A stretch of 64,000 nucleotides of DNA from NCBI GenBank assembly GCA_051201675.1, contig CP179212.1, forward strand, positions 2,170,001-2,234,000, written 5' to 3'. The stretch's first letter is position 1, and every line of letters starts with the position of its first letter. Below are positions 45,472-55,391 of the stretch, in pieces. The position numbers and the translations under genes were made by a program. This stretch comes from HTCC2207 sp002685195 (GTDB lineage: Bacteria; Pseudomonadota; Gammaproteobacteria; Pseudomonadales; Porticoccaceae). The notes under the pieces are model-generated. The model was not told where the DNA came from. It saw only the letters and a list, made by a program, of their open reading frames with translations, and made no database searches.

Positions 45472-47415
45472 TTGTCTGTAAGTCAGCCCATGGCCAAATT
45501 CAAACACTGGTGCTTCTGAATCATCAGGCATATCCTCTTGCTGTGCCATTACAGCCGCCATGGATGAGGGTATCTCAAAGGGTAGTTTTCCCTGAGGATC
45601 AAAGCGGCCAAAAATCATCTCGAACAAAACCGAATCATAAACACCAAAGGTGCCAATTAATCCGTCACTCATGTTATTTAGCTCTGTCAAAATGGCCGGA
45701 CGATTAAGGTCAACCACAGTAATTAACTTTGCTTTTTGACTGTAGTTTTGAGCCCTCTCTAAGATAGAACGGTCAAAGGCTAAATTTTCATCAGGTAGTA
45801 TTCCGCTAAGGAATTTATCTATCAGCTCATCAGATCCTGGCACCTGGTTACCATTAAAGATAGTTGGCAGGTAAAAAAGAATGAAATCCGCCTCATCAGG
45901 ACTATCAACAACCTCACCAAAACCACTTACCTGTTCAGGATCTAAACCATCAACAAATATTTTGGAACCCATAGAGATAGGTAAAATAGGCGCCTCGGCT
46001 CCCTTATTGCTGAGTAATACAATCGACTTTCGTTGTGCCTCAAACCCGGCATCAATATAGTCTTGGGTTTTGACCAGCGCCGAAACTGCCTGCTCATCGA
46101 CCAAAGATTGCTCAAACAAACCCAATTCAAATTTATTCAAAAGAATACGTCTAACTGATTGATCTATACGCTCCATGGTTAACTCTCCAGAGTTAACCAT
46201 GTCGATAATATGCTCGGGATCACTCTCACCACCATACTGGTCAACACCCGCATCAATAGATTTTTTATAACGCTCTCGAATTGTTAACCCCTCAACGCCC
46301 CAAGCGCGGCTAGAGACAATGCCCCAATCAGTGCAGATCACGCCAGTGAAACCCAACTCATCCCTTAGCAAGTCAGTAAGAATCATCTTATTGTAGCCCA
46401 TAGCCACATCTTCATCGGTCTGGCCTACAGGTACACCATAGTAGGGCATGATCACGCGGAGGCCATTAGCAATAGCCTTTTTAAAGGGCTCCACATGGTA
46501 ATCAAAATTATCTCCCGGATAGACCTGCCGTTTACCACTTGGCAGGTGGGCGTCTAAACCGAACTCCTGCGGCCCACCCCCAGGAAAATGCTTAACCATG
46601 GTCATGACGCTTTGATCTGTCAGGGTGGCGCCCTGAAAACCTAGCATATAGGCATTTGTCATCTCGCCTGACAACTGCGCGTTAGACCCAAAGGTACCAA
46701 AATTTCTCGCCCAACGAGGCTCCGTTGCTAGATCAGCCATTGGGTGCAATGCTGTTTGCAAACCAACTGCGCGATACTCAGCTGCGGCTATTTCACCAAA
46801 TCGTCTCATAAGATCTATATCACGAGAGGCAGCAAAGCCTAGTTGCGAGGGCCACCCAGAAAAGCCTTTAACAGAAAATGCCGCAATGCCCCCACTGGCT
46901 GCCTCATGCAGTGGATCAGAACTAATAGTTAACGGTATGCCTAGTCGTGTTCTGGCAGCGACTTTTTGTAATTTATTGAGCTTTTCAGCAATTTCCAGGG
47001 GCGCTGGCTTGCCATAAAAGTTAAAGTGCGTGACATGCTTATCAACAATTTCACTGGCATCTATGCCTGCCCTACCCATGGCTAAATGAAAGGCTAATAG
47101 CTGAAAATCTGGCTTAATGGTGATGGCTGGGTGCATCATCTGACCCACTTTTTCTTCCAGCGTCATCTGGCTTAGTAGGTCTTCAACTCTATCCACTGGC
47201 GCGGCTTGAGCATTTTCATAAACATCTAAACGTTGGTTTTTATTTAAATCGCGGTAGGTCGCACCATCGCTGATGAGTACCTGATCCTCAGGCCCAAGAC
47301 TAAGGTAAATACGCAATGTGTCGTAGGGCTGCAGTACTAAATTAGCTGCAAACAGAACGGCAACAACCACTAATGACAGTGCACCATAGCCAAAATATTT
47401 AAATATGTTTTTCAT
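45469..47415 (-). CDS. Glycoside hydrolase family 3 enzyme, membrane-anchored
   Basis: Predicted beta-glycosidase of 648 residues. An N-terminal hydrophobic segment (YGALSLVVVAVLFAANLVL) is a signal or anchor, so it works in the periplasm. The GH3 barrel follows with MTLEEKVGQMMHP, TMVKHFPGGGPQEFG and the nucleophile aspartate in GFTGVICTDWG. The second GH3 domain carries QRKSIVLLSNKGAEAPILP, and the end reads FEFGHGLTYRQ. These fit beta-glucosidase or xylosidase types rather than NagZ. AGAAGG precedes the ATG. No transporter or TonB receptor is adjacent, so the sugar cannot be named. Confidence 0.9.
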   Translation of the reverse strand: MKNIFKYFGYGALSLVVVAVLFAANLVLQPYDTLRIYLSLGPEDQVLISDGATYRDLNKNQRLDVYENAQAAPVDRVEDLLSQMTLEEKVGQMMHPAITIKPDFQLLAFHLAMGRAGIDASEIVDKHVTHFNFYGKPAPLEIAEKLNKLQKVAARTRLGIPLTISSDPLHEAASGGIAAFSVKGFSGWPSQLGFAASRDIDLMRRFGEIAAAEYRAVGLQTALHPMADLATEPRWARNFGTFGSNAQLSGEMTNAYMLGFQGATLTDQSVMTMVKHFPGGGPQEFGLDAHLPSGKRQVYPGDNFDYHVEPFKKAIANGLRVIMPYYGVPVGQTDEDVAMGYNKMILTDLLRDELGFTGVICTDWGIVSSRAWGVEGLTIRERYKKSIDAGVDQYGGESDPEHIIDMVNSGELTMERIDQSVRRILLNKFELGLFEQSLVDEQAVSALVKTQDYIDAGFEAQRKSIVLLSNKGAEAPILPISMGSKIFVDGLDPEQVSGFGEVVDSPDEADFILFYLPTIFNGNQVPGSDELIDKFLSGILPDENLAFDRSILERAQNYSQKAKLITVVDLNRPAILTELNNMSDGLIGTFGVYDSVLFEMIFGRFDPQGKLPFEIPSSMAAVMAQQEDMPDDSEAPVFEFGHGLTYRQ

Positions 47416-47644
47416 TTTAATGCCTTCTGATAAACATAAAGTGTAAACCTAACCTTTTGGGTTTGCATCTCTCTTGCTGCGTTTGCGCTGGGGGCCAGCT
47501 GATATAAGGGCAAATGGTTTTCACGCCGTAATCAGACTATATAGGCACTTAAGCACCATTATTTTGCCAGAAGAAACAAGGTAATGACGTCGTATAAAAA
47601 TCAAACCCCAGGGCAATCATTGTCAACCTTACAGCAGGCAAGTC

Positions 47645-47673
47645 GTTGTAAAAGCAAATTACATGGATATAAT
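47645..47673 (+). promoter_or_regulatory. Sigma-70-like promoter abutting the SGNH lipoprotein start
   Basis: TTGTAA (47645-47650), 17 bases, TATAAT (47668-47673). The ATG at 47680 is seven bases after the -10 box, about where transcription would begin, so the mRNA could be leaderless. Confidence 0.45.
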
Positions 47674-47679
47674 ACGATT

Positions 47680-48840
47680 ATGCATAAAAATTTATATATT
47701 TTAATTTCAATGTTGCTTTTATCGGCTTGCGGCGGCGGAGGTGGAGGTGGAGATACCATTTCAGAGGCCAATCAAAACACGGCACCTGATTTTATCGGTA
47801 TTATTGATTATGCGGTTGATGAAAACACGCTGGATATCGCGACGTTCCAAGCAACCGATGCGGAAGGCGACAATATTACCTATTCCATAAGCGGGGATGA
47901 TGCTTCTTTATTATCTATAGGAGGTTCTTCTGGCATTTTAGCATTTCAGTCATCTCCAGATTTCGAGAGCCCCCAAGACGCCGATCAAGACAACATTTAT
48001 AGCGTTACTGTGTCAGCATCAGATGGGCAACTAACTTCATCACTGGGGATAATAATTACCGTTAATGATGTTGTTGAAGGTTTGGGAGGAGTAAATATGT
48101 TGCTTATGGGCAATAGTTTCTTTAAACCTTATGCTCAAAGACTGAGTGAGTTAGCATTTGACGCAGAATTTTTAGAGCACACAGACACTGTATTTACTCG
48201 AGGTGGGGATAACGGCACACCAATTGGATTGTGGAATAACGAAGGTACGAATACTGATATCAAACAAATTCTTGATGCTGGAAACTTTGATATGCTTGGC
48301 ATGACCGGTTACTACAACGAAGATGATCCTACATCGGGTTTCTCAGAGTGGATAGATTACGCTTTGCAAAAAAATCCTAATATAAAAATATTTATATCTA
48401 TTCCGTCAATTGATTTTCCAGCTGATTGGCAACAAAGAGCAGAAGACGCAGGTTTTAATAATATCAGAGAGTTGTATGAATTTTTGGTGAGCGATCACAC
48501 TCATACAATAGTAATAGATCAATTGCGTGAAATGTATCCGTCAACAGATATTTTCTCTATTCCAACAGGTTGGGCAACATTTCATTTAGAAGGGATGTAT
48601 CAAAACGACGTATTGTTGGATGATATTTCTTTGTTTGGTTCATTTGAAAGTGCGATTTTTACAGATGCTAAAGGGCATCAAGGTGAGATTATTGCCTATA
48701 CTGGTACTCTTATATGGTTGAATGCATTATATGGTGTCCAGCTAAGGACTAATGATTTCGACACAGGGTTCAATACCGACTTACATACAATTGCAGAAGA
48801 GATAATGGATAACCATAATCCACACTATAAGCAACAATGA
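47680..48840 (+). CDS. Lipoprotein with cadherin-like domain and SGNH-hydrolase-like domain
   Basis: Exported lipoprotein of 386 residues, signal ending LLLSAC followed by a seven-glycine run. Residues ~30-130 look like a cadherin-type repeat (YAVDENTLDIATFQATDAEGD, DIYSVTVSASDG-like ending). Residues ~145-386 resemble an SGNH hydrolase: GNSFF as block I and TDAKGHQGEIIAYTGTLIW as the Asp/His block V. An ATG at 47584 with AAGG upstream is in frame and would add 32 residues before the signal, which is unlikely. The gene is more AT-rich than its neighbours. Function is inferred only as a possible esterase on surface glycans. Confidence 0.65.
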   Translation: MHKNLYILISMLLLSACGGGGGGGDTISEANQNTAPDFIGIIDYAVDENTLDIATFQATDAEGDNITYSISGDDASLLSIGGSSGILAFQSSPDFESPQDADQDNIYSVTVSASDGQLTSSLGIIITVNDVVEGLGGVNMLLMGNSFFKPYAQRLSELAFDAEFLEHTDTVFTRGGDNGTPIGLWNNEGTNTDIKQILDAGNFDMLGMTGYYNEDDPTSGFSEWIDYALQKNPNIKIFISIPSIDFPADWQQRAEDAGFNNIRELYEFLVSDHTHTIVIDQLREMYPSTDIFSIPTGWATFHLEGMYQNDVLLDDISLFGSFESAIFTDAKGHQGEIIAYTGTLIWLNALYGVQLRTNDFDTGFNTDLHTIAEEIMDNHNPHYKQQ

Positions 48841-48917
48841 GACCTGTCAGAATCGCTATGCCAGTGAATTTGAAAAATTTCTTCATAGGAATTTCTTTTA
48901 ATTTTTTGTCGCGTCGG

Positions 48918-50345
48918 TTAGCTTATGTTAATCCCGACGTTTTTAGTTTGCACATAACTATATAAGGCTTCTTGACCCTTTTCTCGACCGTAGCCGGACA
49001 AGCCAGTACCCCCAAAGGGCGTTTCGATACCCCCAGCGTACCACTCATTGACAAATATCTGTCCGGCCCTTAGTAACTTTGTCCCGCGCAGGCAGCGATT
49101 AATATCAGTGCTAAAGATACCGGCCACTAATCCGTAGTCTGTTGCATTTGCTAAATCCCACGCCTGCTCTTCAGTATCAAAGGGAGTTATGGCCAACACC
49201 GGACCAAATACCTCTTGTTTAAAAATATCAGAATCTGGACTCACATCACCAAAAACAGTGGGCTCCACAAAATACCCTTTGTGCCCAGCGGCTTTTTTGC
49301 CGCCGGTGATTAGCGTAGCGCCCTGCTCTTGAGCCTGATCGCAGTAATGTAGTACCATTTTTTGCTGTGTAGCGGACATAACAGGCGTAACGTCGTTATT
49401 GTCTATACCCGGACCGATTTTTAATCTATTAGCCAAGCCGGCAATGCGCTCTACTAACTGGTCGTAAATACTGCGCTCAATCAATAATCGAGACATCGCT
49501 GAACAGACTTGGCCTGCATTAAAGAAAATACCCCAATTAATACTGTCCATCAGCTGATCTAAATCTGCATCGGCAAAAACCACGGCGGCAGACTTACCCC
49601 CTAATTCCATCACACAGGGCACGGCACGCTCTGCAGCGGCATGCAAGATGGCACGGCCTGTGGGGACTGAACCAGTAAACACGATCTGATCTATATCTTT
49701 GTGAGCAGCTAGCGCGGCTCCAACTTCTGGCCCCGCACCACAGAGCATGCTTAGGGCACCCTCAGGCAATCCTGCGCGCTCACAAGCTGTAGCGATCCAG
49801 GTCATGGCTAATGGGGTAAGTTCTGGGGACTTAACAATAACTGCGTTACCCGCCGCGAGTGCTGGTGCTAGCGACCGAGCACAGATCGAAACTGGAAAAT
49901 TCCAAGGGACTATTTGTGCTGAAATACCGAAAGGCTCATAGACGGTAAAGTCAATATAATCACTGCCAAGAGGGATAGACGCGCCTTCAATCTTATCGGC
50001 CATACCGGCGTAATATTCAAAGTAGCGAGCCGCTTCACTAAACTCATTTTGGGCGTCGCTGAGACGCTTACCATTCTCCAATACCGCGAGCTCGCTCCCC
50101 TCTTGACTGATAGCACGAATCTCATCGGCAATGCGATATAACAACGCTGAACGTTCTGAGGGCTTGCAGTCAATCAGCTTACGTGAATTTACACATTCTC
50201 TCGCGGCATTAACGGCCATCTCAAGATCATCCAAACTGGCTTTAGCAATAGAGGCAAAAACCTCACCTGTCGCAGGATTTTCAACATAAATCTGACTGTT
50301 CGCCGAGACCCATTTTCCGCCAATAAAGTTCTGCCAGTTGCTCAT
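48918..50345 (-). CDS. Aldehyde dehydrogenase (betaine-aldehyde-dehydrogenase-like)
   Basis: NAD(P)-dependent oxidation of an aldehyde to an acid. The 475 residues have IVPWNFPVSI, FTGSVPTGRAIL, catalytic E247 in MELGGKSAAVV and nucleophile C281 in NAGQVCSAMSR. The start is ATG 50345 with AGGA upstream; a longer in-frame reading up to 50606 would only overlap the Rieske gene. It begins four bases after the Rieske oxygenase stop and shares its transcript. It probably handles the aldehyde released by demethylation or side-chain cleavage by the oxygenase. Confidence 0.9.
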   Translation of the reverse strand: MSNWQNFIGGKWVSANSQIYVENPATGEVFASIAKASLDDLEMAVNAARECVNSRKLIDCKPSERSALLYRIADEIRAISQEGSELAVLENGKRLSDAQNEFSEAARYFEYYAGMADKIEGASIPLGSDYIDFTVYEPFGISAQIVPWNFPVSICARSLAPALAAGNAVIVKSPELTPLAMTWIATACERAGLPEGALSMLCGAGPEVGAALAAHKDIDQIVFTGSVPTGRAILHAAAERAVPCVMELGGKSAAVVFADADLDQLMDSINWGIFFNAGQVCSAMSRLLIERSIYDQLVERIAGLANRLKIGPGIDNNDVTPVMSATQQKMVLHYCDQAQEQGATLITGGKKAAGHKGYFVEPTVFGDVSPDSDIFKQEVFGPVLAITPFDTEEQAWDLANATDYGLVAGIFSTDINRCLRGTKLLRAGQIFVNEWYAGGIETPFGGTGLSGYGREKGQEALYSYVQTKNVGINIS

Positions 50346-50349
50346 AGAA

Positions 50350-51534
50350 TTATCCTGTACTTTGTTTGTATCGCTGAGCCACCCATTGATGGAAGTGATG
50401 GCTAGGAACGTCCATAACGGGGGAGAAAATGCCTCCACTAAAACCAGGAGAATGTCTTGCCTGTTGCATGCCCTCAAGAGCAAAAACATCTTCACCAAAA
50501 ACTTGTCGCCAACTTGCCAAAACAAGCGATCTGCAGGCTTGGTAACGATTTTCCGTAGCCTCTTGGTTAACATAAAAAAGCTGCAGTTTTTCAAAAGTGC
50601 TATCACAAGACCGAGGTTGTAAAATCATGGCAAAAGCATGATCGACTTGAAGACCTAGCAAAACATTTGGATATAGCGAAACATACTCCGCATGCCGTAT
50701 TTTGTCTCCTGGCCAGCCTTCAAATTGGGGTAGCTCTGTCCCAGCGACCTCTGAAAGGGAGTAAACATAGGTACCCTGCCCTGACATGTCCTCAGTAAAA
50801 ACAATATTGTAGTGTTCGCTAAGAGGCGAGTATTTATTTAACGAGGGGTGCACCCATGGAAGATGGTAAGCCTCACAATAATTTTCAACGGCCAACTTCC
50901 AGTTTGCCCGAACAGTGAGTTCCATTGAGCTTTCGGAAGGAGAAACATGCATTTTATTGAGACTAGACCTACTTACAAAGGCCTCCCAACGCTGAACGAG
51001 GGGCTCTATAAATTCATTAAAGTCTGGTGCATCCCCTGATAGATTTATAAAGATAATGCCCATCCAAATATGGCTACGAACAGGCTTAAGCCCGTTATCA
51101 TCACAGGAAAAACCGTCTACCTGATTCACTCCTACTCCGCCGATAAGGGGTGTAGCTTTAAGATCGCCGTTAAAATCATAGTCCCATGAATGGTATGGGC
51201 ATCTAATGCTACGAGCCTGGGAATTGGGCTCAGTCACCAAGGTCATTCCTCTATGGCTACATACGTTATGAAATACGTGCATGCTTCCCTCACGATCTCG
51301 TGTGATCAATAGAGGCAAACCCATAAAATCGACGGGGGCTAAACTGCCATTGCTAGCCAACTCAGATGAAAATGCTAAACCAGCCCAAGTCTTACCTAAT
51401 ACCTGGTCGCGCTCAAAGTTAAAAAGTGTCTCGTCAGTATAGACCGACCCAGGCATGCCCATAGCCTCAGTTATGGGTTTACCTACGGCATCAAGCTCGG
51501 TTAATGGGATAGTTTGTTGCAGTCTAATACTCAT
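50350..51534 (-). CDS. Rieske-type oxygenase alpha subunit (quaternary-amine-oxygenase-like)
   Basis: Terminal oxygenase of 394 residues. The 2Fe-2S Rieske ligands are C92, H94, C112 and H115 (CSHRGM and CPYHSW); the mononuclear iron histidines are H224 and H229 in ENYCEAYHLPWVHP. This wording is like choline, carnitine and glycine-betaine monooxygenases. The start is ATG 51534 with GAGGGG ahead; ATG 51549 would place that site inside the gene. The partner reductase is not in the window. Divergent from the FAD oxidoreductase and followed by an aldehyde dehydrogenase, so the set fits breakdown of an N-methylated amine. Confidence 0.88.
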   Translation of the reverse strand: MSIRLQQTIPLTELDAVGKPITEAMGMPGSVYTDETLFNFERDQVLGKTWAGLAFSSELASNGSLAPVDFMGLPLLITRDREGSMHVFHNVCSHRGMTLVTEPNSQARSIRCPYHSWDYDFNGDLKATPLIGGVGVNQVDGFSCDDNGLKPVRSHIWMGIIFINLSGDAPDFNEFIEPLVQRWEAFVSRSSLNKMHVSPSESSMELTVRANWKLAVENYCEAYHLPWVHPSLNKYSPLSEHYNIVFTEDMSGQGTYVYSLSEVAGTELPQFEGWPGDKIRHAEYVSLYPNVLLGLQVDHAFAMILQPRSCDSTFEKLQLFYVNQEATENRYQACRSLVLASWRQVFGEDVFALEGMQQARHSPGFSGGIFSPVMDVPSHHFHQWVAQRYKQSTG

Positions 51535-51701
51535 GAATTGACCCCTCATTTTATCTTACTACTGTACTCGATTTAATTAGGCCTGAAACATTCATAAGCG
51601 ACTCTTTTCGCCATAATAACTTTTTCTTATTAGGATTGACCAGTATTTGCTTAGCGGCCACTATTCACGTCTAACAAATTGATTTATAAAGGTTCTTATC
51701 G

Positions 51702-53045
51702 ATGTCTACAATTAAACAATCCCCTTACATTATTGTAGGTGCTGGAATTCATGGCTTAAGTACCGCCTATCATTTAGCACAAACGTTAAAGGCCTGTGGC
51801 AAAGGAACTGGGAAAGATATTATTGTTATTGATAAATCTGAAATCGGATCGGGTGCATCGGGAATTGCATGCGGCGTGATTCGGAATAATTACTTCCAGC
51901 CCGCCATGAGAGAACTTATGGCGCACAGTGTTGCAGTTTGGGAAACAGATCCAGAAGCTTTTAGTTATCACCCAGTGGGTTATATGCAGATTAGTTGCGA
52001 GTCAATGCATGAAGATGTGGCCTCCATCTATAATCAGCAAAAAGCCATTGATTACAAGTCCACGTTTATCGAAGGCCATAGAGATTGCAACAACTACATG
52101 CTGAATATCTTCCATGACTGGCAAGCCCAAGGGATAACGTCAGTGCTCCATGAAGAATCAGGTGGCTATGCGAATAATAAAAAGTCGCTACAAGGCTTAG
52201 CGACGAAAGCTGAATTTGAGGGTGTTCGTATTATTAGCGGCGTCACGGTGACAGGCTTTAGCCGTGACAATCACGGGACAATAAAATCAGTTGAAACAGA
52301 TGTCGGCGATATTCATTGCGACTACGTTGTTGTTGCTCCGGGACCTTGGGCTAAACAGATGTGGGATATGCTTGAAATGCCCGATACTATCAGTATCAAA
52401 AACCCCGACACAGGAATCATTAGTCAAGACATACCCATGTGGGTGTATTGGTCTCTTCAAGAGGGCACACTAGGTGTTGATCCCAAACTACAGCAAACTA
52501 ATGACGGTAAGATGCCACCGGTTATTCATGTGGATACCGATGAGCCACTCTATTCCGATGCTGATGGTTCTCTGATCACAGACAAAATGTGGGGCATCTA
52601 CTACAAACCAGACTTTAATTTTGGCGGCATTCAAGGCGGTGCCGCGCCTTTTATAGTCGACAAAAAGGCTGACTCGGTGGCAGTTGATCCATATGGCCCA
52701 GAGTCACCTGAATTTATTGTTGGTAATGACTTCTCAACTATGTGGGTATCTGCTTTGGCTCATTGCCAAAAACGATTTTCAGGGACCATGGCCCAATATA
52801 AAAATGAACCCTCTGGCGGCATCGGAGCCTTCACACCTGACAGCTTCCCTGTATTTGATGTGTTTCATGATAATTGCTACATGATCGCCGACTCTAATCA
52901 TGGATACAAAATGATCGGAGTAGGTAAACTGGTAGCAGAAGATATCTGCGGTCAAAGCTCAAGTTTATTGCAACCATTCCGATTTTCTCGTTACATCCAA
53001 GGAAGACTTCACCCTGTATCTAATAGTCCATTCCCTTGGAGCTAA
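51702..53045 (+). CDS. FAD-dependent oxidoreductase (DAO family, sarcosine/dimethylglycine-oxidase-like)
   Basis: Flavoprotein of 447 residues with the dinucleotide-binding start IIVGAGIHGLSTAYHLA, and IIVIDKSEIGSGASG for the FAD ribose and pyrophosphate. The C-terminal region NCYMIADSNHGYKMIGVGK is where DAO-family enzymes close the FAD site. Substrate unknown. Its divergent placement, 167 bases from the Rieske gene, suggests shared regulation and oxidative attack on an N-methyl or amino-acid intermediate. No folate-binding (GcvT-like) domain is attached. Confidence 0.85.
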   Translation: MSTIKQSPYIIVGAGIHGLSTAYHLAQTLKACGKGTGKDIIVIDKSEIGSGASGIACGVIRNNYFQPAMRELMAHSVAVWETDPEAFSYHPVGYMQISCESMHEDVASIYNQQKAIDYKSTFIEGHRDCNNYMLNIFHDWQAQGITSVLHEESGGYANNKKSLQGLATKAEFEGVRIISGVTVTGFSRDNHGTIKSVETDVGDIHCDYVVVAPGPWAKQMWDMLEMPDTISIKNPDTGIISQDIPMWVYWSLQEGTLGVDPKLQQTNDGKMPPVIHVDTDEPLYSDADGSLITDKMWGIYYKPDFNFGGIQGGAAPFIVDKKADSVAVDPYGPESPEFIVGNDFSTMWVSALAHCQKRFSGTMAQYKNEPSGGIGAFTPDSFPVFDVFHDNCYMIADSNHGYKMIGVGKLVAEDICGQSSSLLQPFRFSRYIQGRLHPVSNSPFPWS

Positions 53046-53225
53046 AACAGGCACCTGAGTCATTAATTTATTGATTAACCGGCAGCACATGTGACGCATA
53101 GCCCTATAATTAACGTATATCAATTTATATTAACTCTAGTCTACAATTTGGTGCTCTGTATTGAGCTGTAACGACTGGTTTTATCTATAGAAAGGGCCAC
53201 AGAACAACTATTAAAAGGACTCCTC

Positions 53226-55391
53226 GTGAAAAGCGTCTCAATAAAATTATTAGTAAAGGTATTAGTCTTAGGGCTAATACTTGCTGGCTGCGCGGAAAAA
53301 TTTAATCCCACCGAAAGTCTGAAACTTAGTGACAAATATAATGTGGTGATTGAACGTGACCATCTTGGGGTGCCCCATATTATTGGTGAACGCGATGTGG
53401 ATGCGGCTTTTGGCTTTGCCTATGCGCAGGCCGAAGATAACTGGCAAATTATTCATGACACTATCCCCTTTTATCGCGGTACTAATGCAGCAATAAATGG
53501 TCAAGACGCTGCTACCGTTGATTTTTTGATTCAATGGTTGGAAATTTGGGAAACTGTTGATGCAAACTACGATTCTGCTCTTAAGCCAGAAACTCATGCT
53601 TGGATCAATGCGTTTGTAGACGGAATAAACTACTACGCGGCCCTGCACCCTGAGCAGACTAATCAATCGATTTTCCCTATCACTGGAAAAGACGTTATCG
53701 CAGGGTATATGCTGCGGCATTTACTATTTTATGGTTTTGATGGCTCGATAACTGAGCTCTTTGAGGACCAGAGACAACACCCCATCAGCCGCGGACCAGC
53801 GGACCCGAATAAACAAGCAGAGCCTATGGCAGCAGGGGTCACTATTGGTAATCTTCCAGTGGGTTCAAATGCCATTGCGGTGTCAGCGCCTTTTACTATT
53901 GACGGTGCAACCCGCTTAGCCATTAACTCTCATCAGCCTACGACTGGCCCGGTAGCATGGTATGAGGCCCACATACAAAGCAACGAAGGCCTCGATATTA
54001 TGGGTGGATTGTTCCCCAGTAGTGCCACCATAGGTGTTGGCTTTACTAAGAACCTTGCTTGGGGCGCAACAGTTAATAAACCCGATCTGGTTGATATCTA
54101 TGTGTTGGACATGGACCCAAATGACCCTATGCGCTACAAACTAGACGGTGAGTGGAAAACCCTGGAAACCAAAGATATAAAGATTAAGGTTAAGTTATTT
54201 GGATTCCTACCTTGGACTGTCACCGAGGTGGGGCTTAAGTCTGTGCATGGCCCTGTGATTCAAAACGATCATGGTACCTATGCGGTGCGTTATGCAGGCA
54301 TGGGTGAGGTGCGTCAGCTAGAGCAATGGCTAGAGATGAACAAAGCACAAAATTTTGACCAATGGCGCGATGCCCTGCGCATGCAAGCCTTTGCCAGTTT
54401 TAACTTTGTTTATGCAGATCGCGAGGGCAACACCATGTTTGTACATAACTCGCTGACCCCAAAAAGGTCACCAAGTTATGACTGGACTCAGTATTTACCA
54501 GGTGACCGCAGCAATATAATTTGGCAAGAATACATGTCCTTTGATGACTTACCTCAGGTTATTAACCCTGAGTCCGGTTATTTGCACAGTGCCAATCAAA
54601 CACCTTTTCGTGTTAGCGCAGAAGCAGACAACCCTAATAAAAGCGATTATCGAATTGAAGATGGCTTTCCAACACGCATGACCAATCGTGCAGATCGCGG
54701 TTTGGAGCTACTCGCAGAAATGCACTCTATTTCTGAGCAACAATTTTTTGATCTCAAGCATGATAAGAAATATAGCGTTAACTCACGCGCTTATAAATTT
54801 TTACAACAGGCCGCTGAAGCCGACTTAGAGAGCCTGGGAGCAACCGATTTGCAAATTTACTCGGCCGCTCAAACCTTGATTGCTAACTGGGACCTATCCA
54901 CCGATATTAACAATCGAGGTGCAGCATTAAGCGCGTGTGTACTAGGTGGTGAATGGTTATCAGAGCAAAAAGGAGAAGCAGCCCCCAAACCTTTGGATGA
55001 ATTAGTCCGCTGTACAGACTTACTAATGGCAAATAATGGCCGTATCGACCCTCTGTGGGGTGAAGTAAACCGCCATGTTCGAGGTGATATTAATCTTCCT
55101 GTAGGTGGAGGCCCAGATACACTCAGAGCAATTTATGGCATGCGTATGGAGGGAGATAACTACCTCACCAACGTTGCTGGTGACGGTCTCTACTATCAAG
55201 TCTCATGGGATGCCGAGGGTAAATTAAAGGTGCGTGGCGTTCATCAATTTGGTGCTGCAACGCTTGATGAAGACTCTCCCCATTATGCAGATCAGGCCGA
55301 AGATTACGCTAATGAAATCCTTCATGACCCTCTATTTGATAAAGACGCTCGTCAGAGCAAAATAGAGCTACGCTATAAACCGGGAGAGTAA
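53226..55391 (+). CDS. Penicillin-acylase-family lipoprotein (Ntn hydrolase)
   Basis: Self-processing amidase precursor of 721 residues. GTG start; the signal ends LILAGC with lipidated C22. The alpha part (~38-205) contains RDHLGVPHI and AFGFAYAQAEDNWQ. The beta chain would begin at S214 in PVGSNAIAVS, the N-terminal serine nucleophile exposed by autocleavage. Later ATIGVGFTKNLAWGATV and NHQ/NQTPFR stretches fit the family. Members hydrolyse beta-lactams, acyl-homoserine lactones or cyclic amides; sequence alone does not decide. An AAGGAC site precedes the start. Confidence 0.88.
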   Translation: MKSVSIKLLVKVLVLGLILAGCAEKFNPTESLKLSDKYNVVIERDHLGVPHIIGERDVDAAFGFAYAQAEDNWQIIHDTIPFYRGTNAAINGQDAATVDFLIQWLEIWETVDANYDSALKPETHAWINAFVDGINYYAALHPEQTNQSIFPITGKDVIAGYMLRHLLFYGFDGSITELFEDQRQHPISRGPADPNKQAEPMAAGVTIGNLPVGSNAIAVSAPFTIDGATRLAINSHQPTTGPVAWYEAHIQSNEGLDIMGGLFPSSATIGVGFTKNLAWGATVNKPDLVDIYVLDMDPNDPMRYKLDGEWKTLETKDIKIKVKLFGFLPWTVTEVGLKSVHGPVIQNDHGTYAVRYAGMGEVRQLEQWLEMNKAQNFDQWRDALRMQAFASFNFVYADREGNTMFVHNSLTPKRSPSYDWTQYLPGDRSNIIWQEYMSFDDLPQVINPESGYLHSANQTPFRVSAEADNPNKSDYRIEDGFPTRMTNRADRGLELLAEMHSISEQQFFDLKHDKKYSVNSRAYKFLQQAAEADLESLGATDLQIYSAAQTLIANWDLSTDINNRGAALSACVLGGEWLSEQKGEAAPKPLDELVRCTDLLMANNGRIDPLWGEVNRHVRGDINLPVGGGPDTLRAIYGMRMEGDNYLTNVAGDGLYYQVSWDAEGKLKVRGVHQFGAATLDEDSPHYADQAEDYANEILHDPLFDKDARQSKIELRYKPGE

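Noticed and set aside
50346..50606. 87-residue N-terminal extension of the aldehyde dehydrogenase
   Set aside because: It lies inside the Rieske gene in another frame; the ALDH family starts at the MSNWQNFIGGKW segment and AGGA precedes that ATG.
53274..53720. 148-codon minus-strand frame inside the acylase gene
   Set aside because: Overlaps the lipobox and family motifs of the acylase on the other strand; no independent support.
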